Both the position numbers and the translations under genes were made by a program. Shown one piece after another: positions 46,128 through 54,264 of a stretch of 64,000 nt of DNA; positions within the stretch are counted from its first letter, which is position 1, and each line of letters opens with the position of its first letter. The stretch lies in the NCBI RefSeq assembly GCF_029433515.1, contig NZ_JAQTIG010000001.1, positions 1 through 64,000 of the forward strand. The letters are read 5' to 3'. Origin of the DNA: Lactobacillus sp. ESL0679. Its GTDB lineage: Bacteria; Bacillota; Bacilli; Lactobacillales; Lactobacillaceae. Under the pieces are notes generated by a model that did not search any database, had not been told where the DNA came from, and worked only from the letters and a program-made list of their open reading frames with translations.

Positions 46128-46216
46128 ATCTAATAAAAGGCACATGCCTGAGCAACCTTAGTGCTGCTACCTTCCGGTCCTGACACGCTTCAGAAGTCAA
46201 ACATTGCCCAATAGAT
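46128..46216 (-). ncRNA. ffs: signal recognition particle RNA (4.5S-type, short)
   Basis: On the minus strand the region has the invariant domain IV core GTCAGGACCGGAAGGTAGCA, with the GGAA tetraloop and the symmetric loop that binds Ffh, flanked by complementary arms (GGGCAATG.., ..GCATGTGCC). It lacks the Alu domain, as in the small bacterial type. The ends are set from the pairing arms and are approximate. It sits between tadA and dnaX. Confidence 0.9.
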
Positions 46217-46245
46217 ATGATACCGTATTTAGTGTGAATTTTCCA

Positions 46246-46743
46246 CTACTTTGCCGAATTTTTTGCTAATTTTTGCTGGCACCGAATTTCTTGAAAAAAG
46301 TCCTTCAGCATCCTGCTGGCCTCCTCGCGATACAAGCCGCGCACGACATTCGGATGATGGTTAAACTTCTCTACGCTAAACAAATCAACTACACTGCCTG
46401 CAGCACCCGCCTTGGGATCAAGCGCACCATAAAACACATTCTTAATGCGCGAGTTGATGATTGCTCCGGCACACATTGAACATGGCTCCAGGGTCACAAA
46501 CAGGCTGCAGTCAATCAGCCGCCAGCTGTTCAGCTTCTGACAAGCCTGCCTAATCGCCATCATCTCAGCATGCTGCGTGCCATCTTGGTCAAGTTCACGC
46601 CGATTATAACCAACGCCAATCACTTGACCATCAGGATCAATTACCACTGCACCAATCGGCACTTCACCTAAAGCTTGCGCCCTTTTCGCTTGGTCAAAGG
46701 CCAGCTGCATATACTTCTTCTTATCTTCACTAGAAAAATCCAT
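46246..46743 (-). CDS. tadA: tRNA-specific adenosine-34 deaminase TadA
   Basis: The ATG at 46743 (MDFSSEDKKKYM) overlaps the upstream stop as TAATG, giving 165 residues; the open frame extends 19 codons upstream inside the methyltransferase gene and is not family-like. The zinc deaminase motifs are HAEMMAIRQAC (catalytic Glu) and PCSMCAGAI. It converts A34 to inosine in tRNA-Arg(ACG). Confidence 0.94.
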   Translation of the reverse strand: MDFSSEDKKKYMQLAFDQAKRAQALGEVPIGAVVIDPDGQVIGVGYNRRELDQDGTQHAEMMAIRQACQKLNSWRLIDCSLFVTLEPCSMCAGAIINSRIKNVFYGALDPKAGAAGSVVDLFSVEKFNHHPNVVRGLYREEASRMLKDFFQEIRCQQKLAKNSAK

Positions 46744-47363
46744 TAGCTGTTCACTGCCTGCAAAATATAGTATCCCTTGTCCCGCGTTACAACGGTGCAA
46801 TTGCCAAAAGTGGCATTGAGCAGCTTGCGGGTACTTGGCTCCCCCTGCTTCTTCTGAATAACAACCAGCAAGACGCCATTAGCTACCAAGTGATCCTTAG
46901 CACCAGCTAAAATGCCAGAAACCACCTTCTTACCGGCACGAATTGGCGGATTAGTTAGAATAAGGCCGAACTTCTTTTCGTCAGGAACATTTTGATAAAT
47001 ATCAGACTGATAAATCGTGACATTGCTAATATGATTCAGCTCCGCATTTTTACGGGCCAATTCTAACCCACGCTCGTTAACATCAACTAGGTCAACGGTT
47101 TGCTCTGGCCAAAATTTCGCCGCAAATAAGCCCAATGGACCATAGCCTGCACCAACATCTAAAATATTGCTTGCTGGGAAGGTCACATCTGCCATTGCCT
47201 TAATTAAAACACCGGACCCATAGTCAACCCGCATTTTTGAAAAAACACCGGCGTCGGTGTTGAACTTTAAATCCACGCCGCCGACATGATAGTCAACAAC
47301 ATGCTCATCATGCTTGGCCGTTGGATTAGCCGCAAAATACATTTGATTTTTTTCGTTAGCCAT
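46743..47363 (-). CDS. class I SAM-dependent methyltransferase, RsmC-like
   Basis: The 206-residue protein has SAM motif I LDVGAGYGPLGLFAA and the NPPI-type catalytic motif LTNPPIRAGKKVV, as in RsmC-type 16S rRNA guanine-N2 methyltransferases. The N-terminal HDEHVVDYHVGGVDLKFNTDAGVFSKMRVD segment also fits. Only one of the two RsmC domains is present, which is usual in Firmicutes. It is coupled to tadA by a TAATG overlap. Confidence 0.88.
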   Translation of the reverse strand: MANEKNQMYFAANPTAKHDEHVVDYHVGGVDLKFNTDAGVFSKMRVDYGSGVLIKAMADVTFPASNILDVGAGYGPLGLFAAKFWPEQTVDLVDVNERGLELARKNAELNHISNVTIYQSDIYQNVPDEKKFGLILTNPPIRAGKKVVSGILAGAKDHLVANGVLLVVIQKKQGEPSTRKLLNATFGNCTVVTRDKGYYILQAVNS

Positions 47364-47431
47364 TACTCGCTCATTTCTAAATTAAACTCTTTACTAATCA
47401 TTTTACTACCATAAAACCCATAGTTAAAATG

Positions 47432-48571
47432 TTACTCTGGCAAAAATGTCCCCGGTGCAATATGTTGCAAAATAGTATACCCAACTTTCTTTTCTTTGGC
47501 TGCACTATTGCTAGTTTGGTTCAAAAACATGACAATCCCATTTTGATTATCAGAAGTTAATTGCACCCACATGCCAAAGTGTGTGCCGTGCAGATTACCA
47601 TAAGCAATCTTCAGCTTACCAGACTTTTTAATATGCAGGCCACCGGAATACGCCGTTGTCTTGCTGGCCAGATTAGTTAAATATTGAAACTGCTTCTGCG
47701 TCAAAATCGTGCCGTCAGTTAAACCGCATTGAATTTGGTAATATTCCATTGGCGTCGTTAACAGATTGCCAGCACCCAGCATTTGTGAAGCGAATGCCTT
47801 CGTCAAGTAAACAGGACTGCGATAATTAGCACCACCATTAGAATAGTACGATCCCACAATCAACTTGGATTTAGGCAAAGATGCTGCCGTAAATGTACTT
47901 GTGAGGCCGAGCGGCTTAACAATTCGCTTATGCAAATTTGTTTGGTAAGATTGCCCAGTCTCCTGCCGGATAATTCCAGCCAGCAAGATATAATTCGCGT
48001 TATTATAATGATATTTACCAACCTTCGCAAATGAAAATTGATTGGCGTTTGCGATCGTCATCTTAATTGCAGCACTTTCGGAATAATTGTGGTGCCGCCA
48101 CACTTCAGTATTTGCCGGTTTGATTCCCGAAGTGTGAGTCAATAGATTGCCCACCGAAATTTTCTGAGCATTCTTTAGATCAGGAAACCAACGGTCAATT
48201 TTTGTGTTTTGGTCAAACTCCTGATTGGTTTCCTTTTTCTCATCCATAATTTGCACAATCATTGCACCCGTGACCACTTTTTGCAATGAACCCGTTGGAT
48301 ACACGACTTTACGGTTGCCGTTGCCAATTTTGCGACTGCTCAAGGCATAGCCATAGCTAATCTTTTGGGGCACGCCATCTTTAATCACGACAATTGACCC
48401 GCGCACATGGTGCTTAGACATTGTTTTTCTAACAAACTTGCGCAGTGCCTGCTTCTTAGACGTTGCCGCCTGCACCTGAATTAGCTGTACTGGCTGAAAG
48501 CCCAAGACGCCAGCATTAAACAGCATCACTAATCCAATTATGCCAATTTTAAAAATATTTTGCTTCTTCAC
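47432..48571 (-). CDS. exported serine hydrolase, beta-lactamase/PBP4* family
   Basis: The 379-residue product starts at a GTG and has an N-terminal signal or anchor (FKIGIIGLVMLFNAGVLG) followed by a basic linker. The catalytic SxxK is SLQK in YPTGSLQKVVTGAMIVQ, the second motif is YNN in KYHYNNANYI, and LLTHTSGI is typical of the class C-like family. It could be a D,D-peptidase or esterase acting on cell-wall material. It is monocistronic. Confidence 0.85.
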   Translation of the reverse strand: MKKQNIFKIGIIGLVMLFNAGVLGFQPVQLIQVQAATSKKQALRKFVRKTMSKHHVRGSIVVIKDGVPQKISYGYALSSRKIGNGNRKVVYPTGSLQKVVTGAMIVQIMDEKKETNQEFDQNTKIDRWFPDLKNAQKISVGNLLTHTSGIKPANTEVWRHHNYSESAAIKMTIANANQFSFAKVGKYHYNNANYILLAGIIRQETGQSYQTNLHKRIVKPLGLTSTFTAASLPKSKLIVGSYYSNGGANYRSPVYLTKAFASQMLGAGNLLTTPMEYYQIQCGLTDGTILTQKQFQYLTNLASKTTAYSGGLHIKKSGKLKIAYGNLHGTHFGMWVQLTSDNQNGIVMFLNQTSNSAAKEKKVGYTILQHIAPGTFLPE

Positions 48572-48729
48572 AGTTCTTCGTTAATATTCCAATCCATTCT
48601 TTTTAAACTTTTATTGCCAAACGTATACTCAGATAACAATAATGTTTTTGTTCCTGTTATTCAAGTTTAACAAAACTGATAAACAGGTGTTTTACCATTT
48701 TATCTCTTTTCAGTGACAAAAGTTGAGCT

Positions 48730-48735
48730 TATAAT
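48730..48735 (+). promoter_or_regulatory. -10 element of the 48764 gene
   Basis: TATAAT on the plus strand about 29 bases before the ATG, with the ribosome site GGAGAT at 48752-48757. The -35 is weak. Confidence 0.5.
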
Positions 48736-48763
48736 GGGGTTAACTGAATATTGGAGATAGAAA

Positions 48764-49309
48764 ATGAAATTAAAACACACTTTATTAATCGTAACGGCTT
48801 TGATTACATTGGGCACCAGCTCGGCAATTGCCCCACAGCCTGCTGCAGCAACCACTGTCAAAGCTAAGAAAATTAAATCTTATCCTAAAAATATGCGGGG
48901 CACGTGGTATTACTATGATACTTACACGAAAAAGCTTGATAAGGAAGTTTTCACTAAAAAAACCGCGAAGTTTTACGTTGGTAAAAAGAAGGTCGGCTAT
49001 ACCAAATTGCACGCTTATACCAAGCATGACCCATATACCAATGATAAAGCTACCTTAAAAAAGACGGCTCACTGGACATACGCTGACGACACGCTCACCG
49101 TGAATGGTATCATTTGGCTTAACATCCGTGGTTGGAATCAGGGAATGGGCGACGGCGAATACTATAACGTAGCCACCTTTGACGATAATGACGTGCTGAC
49201 TAGTGCTAGCGGCGCTAAAATCTGGGTCGACCATCATGCATACCGCACACCAGAATTGGCTAAAGCCTTAAAGAACAAGCATTATCAATATTTTAGCTAT
49301 CAAAAATAA
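48764..49309 (+). CDS. secreted protein of unknown function
   Basis: The 181-residue protein has a Sec signal peptide (MKLKHTLLIVTALITLGTSSAIAPQPAAA, cleavage near residue 30). The mature part is Tyr/Lys-rich (SYPKNMRGTWYYYDTYTKKL...) and predicted to be beta-rich, basic and free of cysteine. The MRGTWYYYD opening resembles small lactobacillus cell-surface proteins. No catalytic motif is visible. Confidence 0.7.
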   Translation: MKLKHTLLIVTALITLGTSSAIAPQPAAATTVKAKKIKSYPKNMRGTWYYYDTYTKKLDKEVFTKKTAKFYVGKKKVGYTKLHAYTKHDPYTNDKATLKKTAHWTYADDTLTVNGIIWLNIRGWNQGMGDGEYYNVATFDDNDVLTSASGAKIWVDHHAYRTPELAKALKNKHYQYFSYQK

Positions 49310-49329
49310 ATATTACTTAAAACTATAAA

Positions 49330-49377
49330 AAGTGCTTCATAATTGTTAGATGTTAAGTCAATAATTATGAAGCATTT
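49330..49377. terminator. bidirectional terminator after the 48764 gene
   Basis: AGTGCTTCATAATTGTT / AATAATTATGAAGCATT is a long stem with few mismatches, with T-rich flanks on both strands. Confidence 0.7.
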
Positions 49378-49428
49378 TATATTAATTACTTTTTTAAATA
49401 ATAAAAACTAATTCAAGCTTTAATTTTA

Positions 49429-49437
49429 TGTTAATAT
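49429..49437 (+). promoter_or_regulatory. extended -10 close to the start of the second Rgg-type gene
   Basis: TG, one base, then TAATAT lies only 7 bases before the ATG at 49445, and no ribosome site is visible. If this is the promoter, the mRNA would start at or next to the ATG, i.e. be leaderless. Confidence 0.35.
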
Positions 49438-49444
49438 ATAGCAT

Positions 49445-50278
49445 ATGAAAAACACAGGTGAAACTATTAAAAAAATTAGAAATTCTCGCTTAATTAGGCA
49501 AAGCGACATAGCAAACAATGGCATTAGCAGGTCTGCTATTTCCAAAATAGAAAATTCTAAACAAAAATTAGCTTATGAAGATGCTATACTCTTTTGTAAT
49601 TCTTTTGGCATGTCATTAAGTGAATTTGAATATATAGCAAATAATTACTCACTATCGCTAAAATCCAGCATTATATATAATTTTCTAAATATTTCTTCTA
49701 ATTTTCAAAAAGATAAAATTAACATCTTAATTAAACAATGTGAGCCCATAAAAAATGAACCAGATATAAAATTAATATATAATATCTTACTTGCATTTAG
49801 AGTTCTAAATACCCCAAATGGTCTTGAAAAAGCTAAAAAAATAATTTTACCAATATGGAATAATTATTTATCTAAAATAGAAACTTGGTCAATTTTGGAT
49901 TTATATGTTTTAGATACAATATTTTTTGTCTTCAATGATGAGATGATGAATTACATTACCAAAATTGCAATTCAAGAAATTAAAGAAAAATATCCTTTTC
50001 TAAAAAGACTGGAATCTAGTTTTCTCATTAACAAGTCTTATTTGCAAATGAGAAAAAGAAAATTTATAGCTGCGAAAGAGAGTCTCAATAATGTAATCAA
50101 ATTATGTAAAGAAACGTCACAGCATGACAAATTACTGTTTGCAAAAGGCAGATATGCAATTTGCGTGGGAGATAAAATTAGTGCGCTACACTATAAACAT
50201 TTATTAAAAGAAATCGGAGAAGACGAACTTAGTTATAGCCTGAATTGTGAGATTGAAAACTTTAAAGCTAACTTTTAA
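49445..50278 (+). CDS. Rgg/GadR/MutR-family transcriptional regulator (copy 2)
   Basis: The 277-residue protein aligns by eye along its length with the regulator at 22545: shared SRSAISKIEN/SRLSRIESG helix-turn-helix, (S/P)xxEFEYI, INxLIKQC, AKK(I/L)(I/V)xPIW, YPFLxxLE, LINxxxL and HDKLL/YDKLL segments. The N-terminal ~60 residues are the XRE domain and the rest a repeat-helical peptide-binding domain. It is convergent with, and overlaps by 11 bases, the MFS exporter of the YcaO locus, which it probably controls. Base composition is AT-richer than in the housekeeping genes, suggesting acquisition. Confidence 0.85.
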   Translation: MKNTGETIKKIRNSRLIRQSDIANNGISRSAISKIENSKQKLAYEDAILFCNSFGMSLSEFEYIANNYSLSLKSSIIYNFLNISSNFQKDKINILIKQCEPIKNEPDIKLIYNILLAFRVLNTPNGLEKAKKIILPIWNNYLSKIETWSILDLYVLDTIFFVFNDEMMNYITKIAIQEIKEKYPFLKRLESSFLINKSYLQMRKRKFIAAKESLNNVIKLCKETSQHDKLLFAKGRYAICVGDKISALHYKHLLKEIGEDELSYSLNCEIENFKANF

Positions 50279-51455
50279 AATCACTTTTTAAATAAACAGT
50301 ATAAGTTAAAATTAGTAATGCTCCTCCAACAATAGCTAATATAAACCAAGCGGAACCTATACCCATATGATCTGAAATAAAGCCATTAATTGTCAAAATT
50401 ATAACAGAAATTACAGCATCTAAGGCATTGCCAACAGAAATAATTGTTGCACGTCTTGATTCAGACATAATACTTTGTTGCAACAATGTTTGCTGGGCCA
50501 TTTGACCTATTTGGCAAAATAAAGTATGCATTAAAAATAGAATAACAGACAAAAGCCAGATATGGCTTAATAAAACCGTAGCTAGAATTGAAAAACAAGA
50601 TAAAATTGAACTAATAACAATCAAACTCAATTGATTATCTTTTTTATTATTATATATTCGATATAGTAATGCTGATAATATGCCAATACAATTTATTGCT
50701 ATTAAAATTGATCCAATTTTAACCTGCTTACCATGTTGAAAGTAAAGTTGCCATTGATCAATAGGTCCATAAGTAATAAAACCAATTGGCAAAAATAAAA
50801 TCATTAACTTAAAAGTTGATAGCTCCTGCGTTACTGTCACTTTAATATCATTAATAAAATCAATTTTTTCTATTTTGTGAGTTACTACATTTACACTATC
50901 ATATTTCATTAAAAGAAATAGCAATAGGCTAGTAGCAGTTAAAAAAACAGCACCAACTAATAAAGGCAACTTTAAATCTATGTTCGCTAAATAACTAGCA
51001 CCAATAAAACCGGCTAAAATATTTAATGGCGTATAAATAAAATTGTATGTAGAGTAAATTTTACCTAAATTACTTTTTTGCTTATATTTTTTTGCTTTAT
51101 TAGCAATCCACGAATCCATAGTACCTGACATTAATGAATCTCCTAATGCCGTTAAAATACCACTTCCAAATAATGTTAATAAACTTTGGGAACTACAAGC
51201 TAAAATTATTAATCCAGCTGCTCTGATAGCTCCGCTAATTTGGACAGTTCTTAAATAGCCAAAATGATCTGCAATATAGCCAAAAGGTATTTCAGAGAAA
51301 AAAGTTACCAACCAAAAAATAGATAGAAATAGATTGATTTCACCGTATGAATAGCCAACATAATGCATAAAAATGTAAATTGTACCATTCCATACCGCAA
51401 CTCCAAGATTATATAAAGAATTTACTATATAGTAGATTGTTTCATATTTTTTCAT
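50268..51455 (-). CDS. MFS transporter of the YcaO-peptide locus
   Basis: The 395-residue protein has 12 membrane segments, the loop motif GYIADHFGYLRTVQ between helices 2 and 3, and LLQQSIMSESRRATIISVGNALDA between the halves. Its ATG forms an ATGA overlap with the intended stop of the upstream YcaO-like frame, so it belongs to that operon. In such loci an MFS protein usually exports the modified product or confers immunity. The frame is intact, unlike that of the enzyme gene. Confidence 0.82.
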   Translation of the reverse strand: MKKYETIYYIVNSLYNLGVAVWNGTIYIFMHYVGYSYGEINLFLSIFWLVTFFSEIPFGYIADHFGYLRTVQISGAIRAAGLIILACSSQSLLTLFGSGILTALGDSLMSGTMDSWIANKAKKYKQKSNLGKIYSTYNFIYTPLNILAGFIGASYLANIDLKLPLLVGAVFLTATSLLLFLLMKYDSVNVVTHKIEKIDFINDIKVTVTQELSTFKLMILFLPIGFITYGPIDQWQLYFQHGKQVKIGSILIAINCIGILSALLYRIYNNKKDNQLSLIVISSILSCFSILATVLLSHIWLLSVILFLMHTLFCQIGQMAQQTLLQQSIMSESRRATIISVGNALDAVISVIILTINGFISDHMGIGSAWFILAIVGGALLILTYTVYLKSDFKS

Positions 51456-52641
51456 TTTTTCTGCAATTCTTTCAAAAGTAATTCGAGATCATTGATTGCA
51501 CTTTCTTTTCTTAAATATTTTGAAAAAAGGCCTTATTATCAACTACTTCAGCTAATCTCGCAATTAAATAATAAAAATCAGATATATTAAATGTGTCATT
51601 CAAAATAAGTTGTTGTAACAGTTCCATATTGAACTTATTACGTTTGTTTGCTGCCCATGGAATTAATTTTATTTTTTCTATATCCATGTCTTCAGAATAA
51701 GCAAACGACTTCTTATTCATACAAAAATCCATAGGACTTAGACACGGTATTTTCCCCTTTTGTATTTTATTAAAGCTACTTACTATTGTTTTTTTCATTA
51801 TTAAAATATTGAGCATTATATCTTTCTATTGCTTCTCCAATATCACTACATATAGCCTGTTTATCAGTTTGTCCTTTGCCACCATGAAAGCGATATTCCA
51901 AACTATTTTCAACAGGATCTATGTTTATGCATGATTCATAGACTGGCAAATTTAAAAAATCTACTTTTTGTTTTGATTCAAAACTTATAACCGGTTTTAA
52001 CACTCCAACCAATTCTTTTAATTTGTTCAATGAACTATTCAATTCTAAAGATCTTGTACCATTTTCATTTTTTATAGAGGGCCTAGAAGTTAAAGCTATA
52101 TTACTAGTATTATGTATCTGATTCGGATAACAAATAGGACAATCGGAAAATGAAATCAAATTACTCTTTACAAACAAAAAATTTGTTTTATTTATAATAT
52201 AAATGTATTTAGAGGCTTTTTTAGTTTCCAGCTTGTCCAATACATTTTTGATATTAAATTTTTTATAAATACTTAGAGGTTTTGCATCCCATAAATCTCT
52301 ATAACTATATATTCTGAATTTCGAGAAAAATAGTCTTTTTAACATACAATATAAGCAAGCATTTTCTTTTTCAGGTAAATAAACTAAATATCCTAATGTA
52401 TTAATTAAATAAGAATCATTGGTGCGTCCAAGTTTTTTTGCTATTTTCAATAATTCATTCGGGGATTTATTATCAATCACTCTAATACTTTCAAGAAGAA
52501 TTCTATTTAATAAATTATTAAGCAAGATATGTACTTTAAAGTATTCAAAAATCTCTTTTGCAGTTGTTCATAGCAAGGTTTCGTTTTCCATACCAATTGT
52601 CTTTTTCCTTTTTGAACAACAACTATTTCTTTATTAATCAT
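51452..52641 (-). pseudogene. TOMM-type cyclodehydratase/YcaO-like peptide-modifying enzyme, broken by frameshifts
   Basis: Translation starts at an ATG at 52641 behind GGGAG. Three single-base insertions restore one frame to a TGA at 51452: at the A4 run at 52556-52559, the A7 run at 51789-51795 and the T6 run at 51523-51528 (written for the minus strand). The joined product has the docking/ThiF-like domain with two zinc-type pairs, CLYC and CPIC, then the YcaO opening FHGGKGQTDKQAICSDIGEAIERY with its Sx3E ATP motif. The rest of YcaO, including the second ATP-binding half, is missing: after IPWAANKRN only ~60 residues remain. So it is both frameshifted and shortened internally. Confidence 0.75.
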
Positions 52642-52659
52642 TATATAAATCTCCCAATT

Positions 52660-52694
52660 AAAAAGAGAGATCTGGTTACCCTATCTCCCTTTTT
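52660..52694 (-). terminator. attenuator between precursor peptide and YcaO-like gene
   Basis: AAAAAGGGAGAT / ATCTCTCTTTTT pairs over 12 positions with one G-U pair and an 11-base loop, ending in T5 on the minus strand. It begins 7 bases after the peptide stop and ends 4 bases before the enzyme's ribosome site. Such partial terminators after precursor genes are typical of peptide natural-product operons. Confidence 0.75.
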
Positions 52695-52701
52695 AATCAA
52701 A

Positions 52702-52839
52702 TCATATTGAATCATATTGCAATACCTTATTGAACTCTAGGTGGTGCATATGTATGCTTATAGCCTGTCTAACTACAGGAACTTTCGCTTCTGTTTTAAT
52801 AACCTTAAACGAAACTTTTTTCATTTCAGTCTTCTTCAT
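52702..52839 (-). CDS. 45-residue precursor-like peptide of the YcaO locus
   Basis: The ATG at 52839 lies 9 bases after AAAGGGAG. The peptide opens MKKTEMKKVSFKVIKT (basic, leader-like), continues KVPVVRQAISIHMHHLEF and ends NKVLQYDSI. It has no cysteine; Ser/Thr after residue 20 are only S28 and S44, so it is a poor substrate for multiple azoline formation and would fit another YcaO reaction, or a non-core role, better. It is followed at once by an attenuator and then the enzyme gene. A strong ribosome site and this position support real coding. Not recognised as a known family. Confidence 0.65.
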   Translation of the reverse strand: MKKTEMKKVSFKVIKTEAKVPVVRQAISIHMHHLEFNKVLQYDSI

Positions 52840-52873
52840 AATTAATCACTCCCTTTCCAATTTAGAAAAATAT

Positions 52874-52918
52874 TTATATTTTTTTAAACCATGTCCACCA
52901 CTCTAATGGCATAAGCAT
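52874..52918 (-). CDS. 14-residue Trp-rich mini-ORF, candidate pheromone or core peptide
   Basis: The ORF encodes MLMPLEWWTWFKKI. The ribosome site GAAGGGA (52927-52933) lies about 8 bases before the ATG, and a TATAAT is about 50 bases upstream. The WW pair next to an acidic residue recalls XIP-type pheromones of streptococcal ComRS (for example GLDWWSL), whose receptors belong to the Rgg-like family. Here an Rgg-type gene lies about 2.6 kb away in the same locus. The resemblance is short and could be chance. Confidence 0.45.
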   Translation of the reverse strand: MLMPLEWWTWFKKI

Positions 52919-52966
52919 TTTATGTTTCCCTTCAAACAAATTTATATCTTTCAATACATTGAGTTT

Positions 52967-52972
52967 ATTATA
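52967..52972 (-). promoter_or_regulatory. -10 element of the YcaO-peptide operon
   Basis: TATAAT on the minus strand, with no good -35 at 16-18 bases, as is common for activator-dependent (e.g. Rgg-dependent) promoters. Transcription would start near 52960, leaving about 40 bases before the 14-residue ORF. Confidence 0.5.
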
Positions 52973-53059
52973 GACTTATATTTTTAGAATAAATTAAGCT
53001 AAAAAAGAACATCATTAATCATTTATGCTTATTACTTTTATATACAAATAATAAGTAAA

Positions 53060-53099
53060 AAAGGACTAGTTTCCGATTAAATATCGGAAACTAGTCCTA
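53060..53099 (-). terminator. terminator of the CAP-domain gene
   Basis: A perfect 16-pair stem (AGGACTAGTTTCCGAT and its complement) with a 5-base loop, followed by T6 on the minus strand. Confidence 0.9.
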
Positions 53100-53156
53100 G
53101 TCTTAGGTCAAACTTAATAGTATTAATTTACTAGACTAAATCTGTCGTAATTTTAA

Positions 53157-54182
53157 TTAATATGTTACCCCAACAGATGAATAAACATAATCGGCTTCAG
53201 TTGCTGCACCAACACCAATTGTCTTGTCATTTGCGTTAAGCAAAATATCCCGGTGACCCCAGTTAGAATCGGCATCATTATAAATGTATTCATAGATTGC
53301 AACATCGGCAATTTCTGCTGACGTACCACCATTTGGTGATGGTTCTAGCTCATTATTATTATGATTTACAATCCAGCCCCACGGGTCCATTGCGATACAT
53401 TCGGCAATACTATGATAGCTAATACCTGCATTATCAAAGCAATTTTCCAAAATAAAGTTACCAGCTGCGTCTACATGGTCAAAATTACTTGGCAATAATG
53501 CAGACCGTTGCTGTACAACTTCGTCATAATGGGGATCTTCTGTTACTGGTGATAGGTTTCGCTTCGCACGTTCGGCATTCAGATCCTTTAAAAATTCTGC
53601 CCGGAATTCACTAATTGAAAAATCATCAATTGTATGTTTCTTGGGCTTTTTTGCTGGCTTGACTGGTTCAGGTTTTGTTGTATCAGTTGGTTTAGTTTCA
53701 CTTGGCTTGGCTGGTTCAGGTTTTGTTGCACCAGCTGGCTTAGTTTCACCTGGCTTTGGAAGTTCTGGCTTCGTTATATTAGTTGGAGTAGAATTTTCAA
53801 TTGATGAGGTACTTGAACCTGAATTAGTCGAATTATTATTAACTGGTGCTGCTGGCTTTGCTTTCAACAACTTAACCTTACTAATTAAGACATATCTGCC
53901 GTGACCAATTGCATAATACTTCTTCCCCCGGATCTTTTTCGTGCCATAAATTGTAACTTTCTTGCCCTTTTTCAGAACTTTTTTACCAACACGATGACCC
54001 TTTTTATTGTAGACGCGCGCATTTTTCTTGAGCTTAGCCTTCTTAGTTAATGCTGGAACGTTCAATGTGGTTTTTGCGGTTGCCGTATCGGCATTCACAG
54101 CAGCATTGCTCAGAGCCAAGCTTCCCCAAGTACACCCAAGAGCAACTGTTGCAATCATAATTTTGCGATAATTAATTTTCAT
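53157..54182 (-). CDS. secreted CAP/SCP-like protein with an SLAP wall-binding domain
   Basis: The 341-residue protein has a signal peptide (cleavage near ALSNAAVNA, residue 31). An SLAP-type repeat follows (KKNARVYNKKGHRVGKKVL ... GKKYYAIGHGRYVLISKVKLL), which in lactobacilli binds proteins to the wall or S-layer. Then comes a Ser/Asn/Thr linker with two copies of a 16-residue Pro-Lys-Thr-Glu unit, and a C-terminal CAP domain (residues ~190-341) with the His motifs FDHVDAAG and WGHRDILL. CAP domains act outside the cell; the enzymatic role is unknown. Confidence 0.85.
   Translation of the reverse strand: MKINYRKIMIATVALGCTWGSLALSNAAVNADTATAKTTLNVPALTKKAKLKKNARVYNKKGHRVGKKVLKKGKKVTIYGTKKIRGKKYYAIGHGRYVLISKVKLLKAKPAAPVNNNSTNSGSSTSSIENSTPTNITKPELPKPGETKPAGATKPEPAKPSETKPTDTTKPEPVKPAKKPKKHTIDDFSISEFRAEFLKDLNAERAKRNLSPVTEDPHYDEVVQQRSALLPSNFDHVDAAGNFILENCFDNAGISYHSIAECIAMDPWGWIVNHNNNELEPSPNGGTSAEIADVAIYEYIYNDADSNWGHRDILLNANDKTIGVGAATEADYVYSSVGVTY
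53656..53751. repeat. 48-base tandem repeat in the CAP-gene linker
   Basis: Two copies (53656-53703 and 53704-53751) encode KPxETKPxxxTKPEPx; a decayed third begins at 53752. Copy number may vary between strains. Confidence 0.75.
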
Positions 54183-54264
54183 TTTTCTCCATCCTTTTTA
54201 AATACACAATATAACAAATATCATAGTTATAATTTGTAATTTAGGCAATCCCTTGCAGTAATAT

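Larger units (their letters stand above)
52840..53156. other. 317-base region upstream of the precursor peptide
   Basis: It holds the EWWTW mini-ORF, its promoter and the terminator of the CAP gene. Nothing else is visible. Confidence 0.55.

Noticed and set aside
53641-53904. 87-codon plus-strand Gly/Val-rich frame
   Set aside because: Antisense of the Pro/Thr/Lys-rich linker repeats of the CAP protein.
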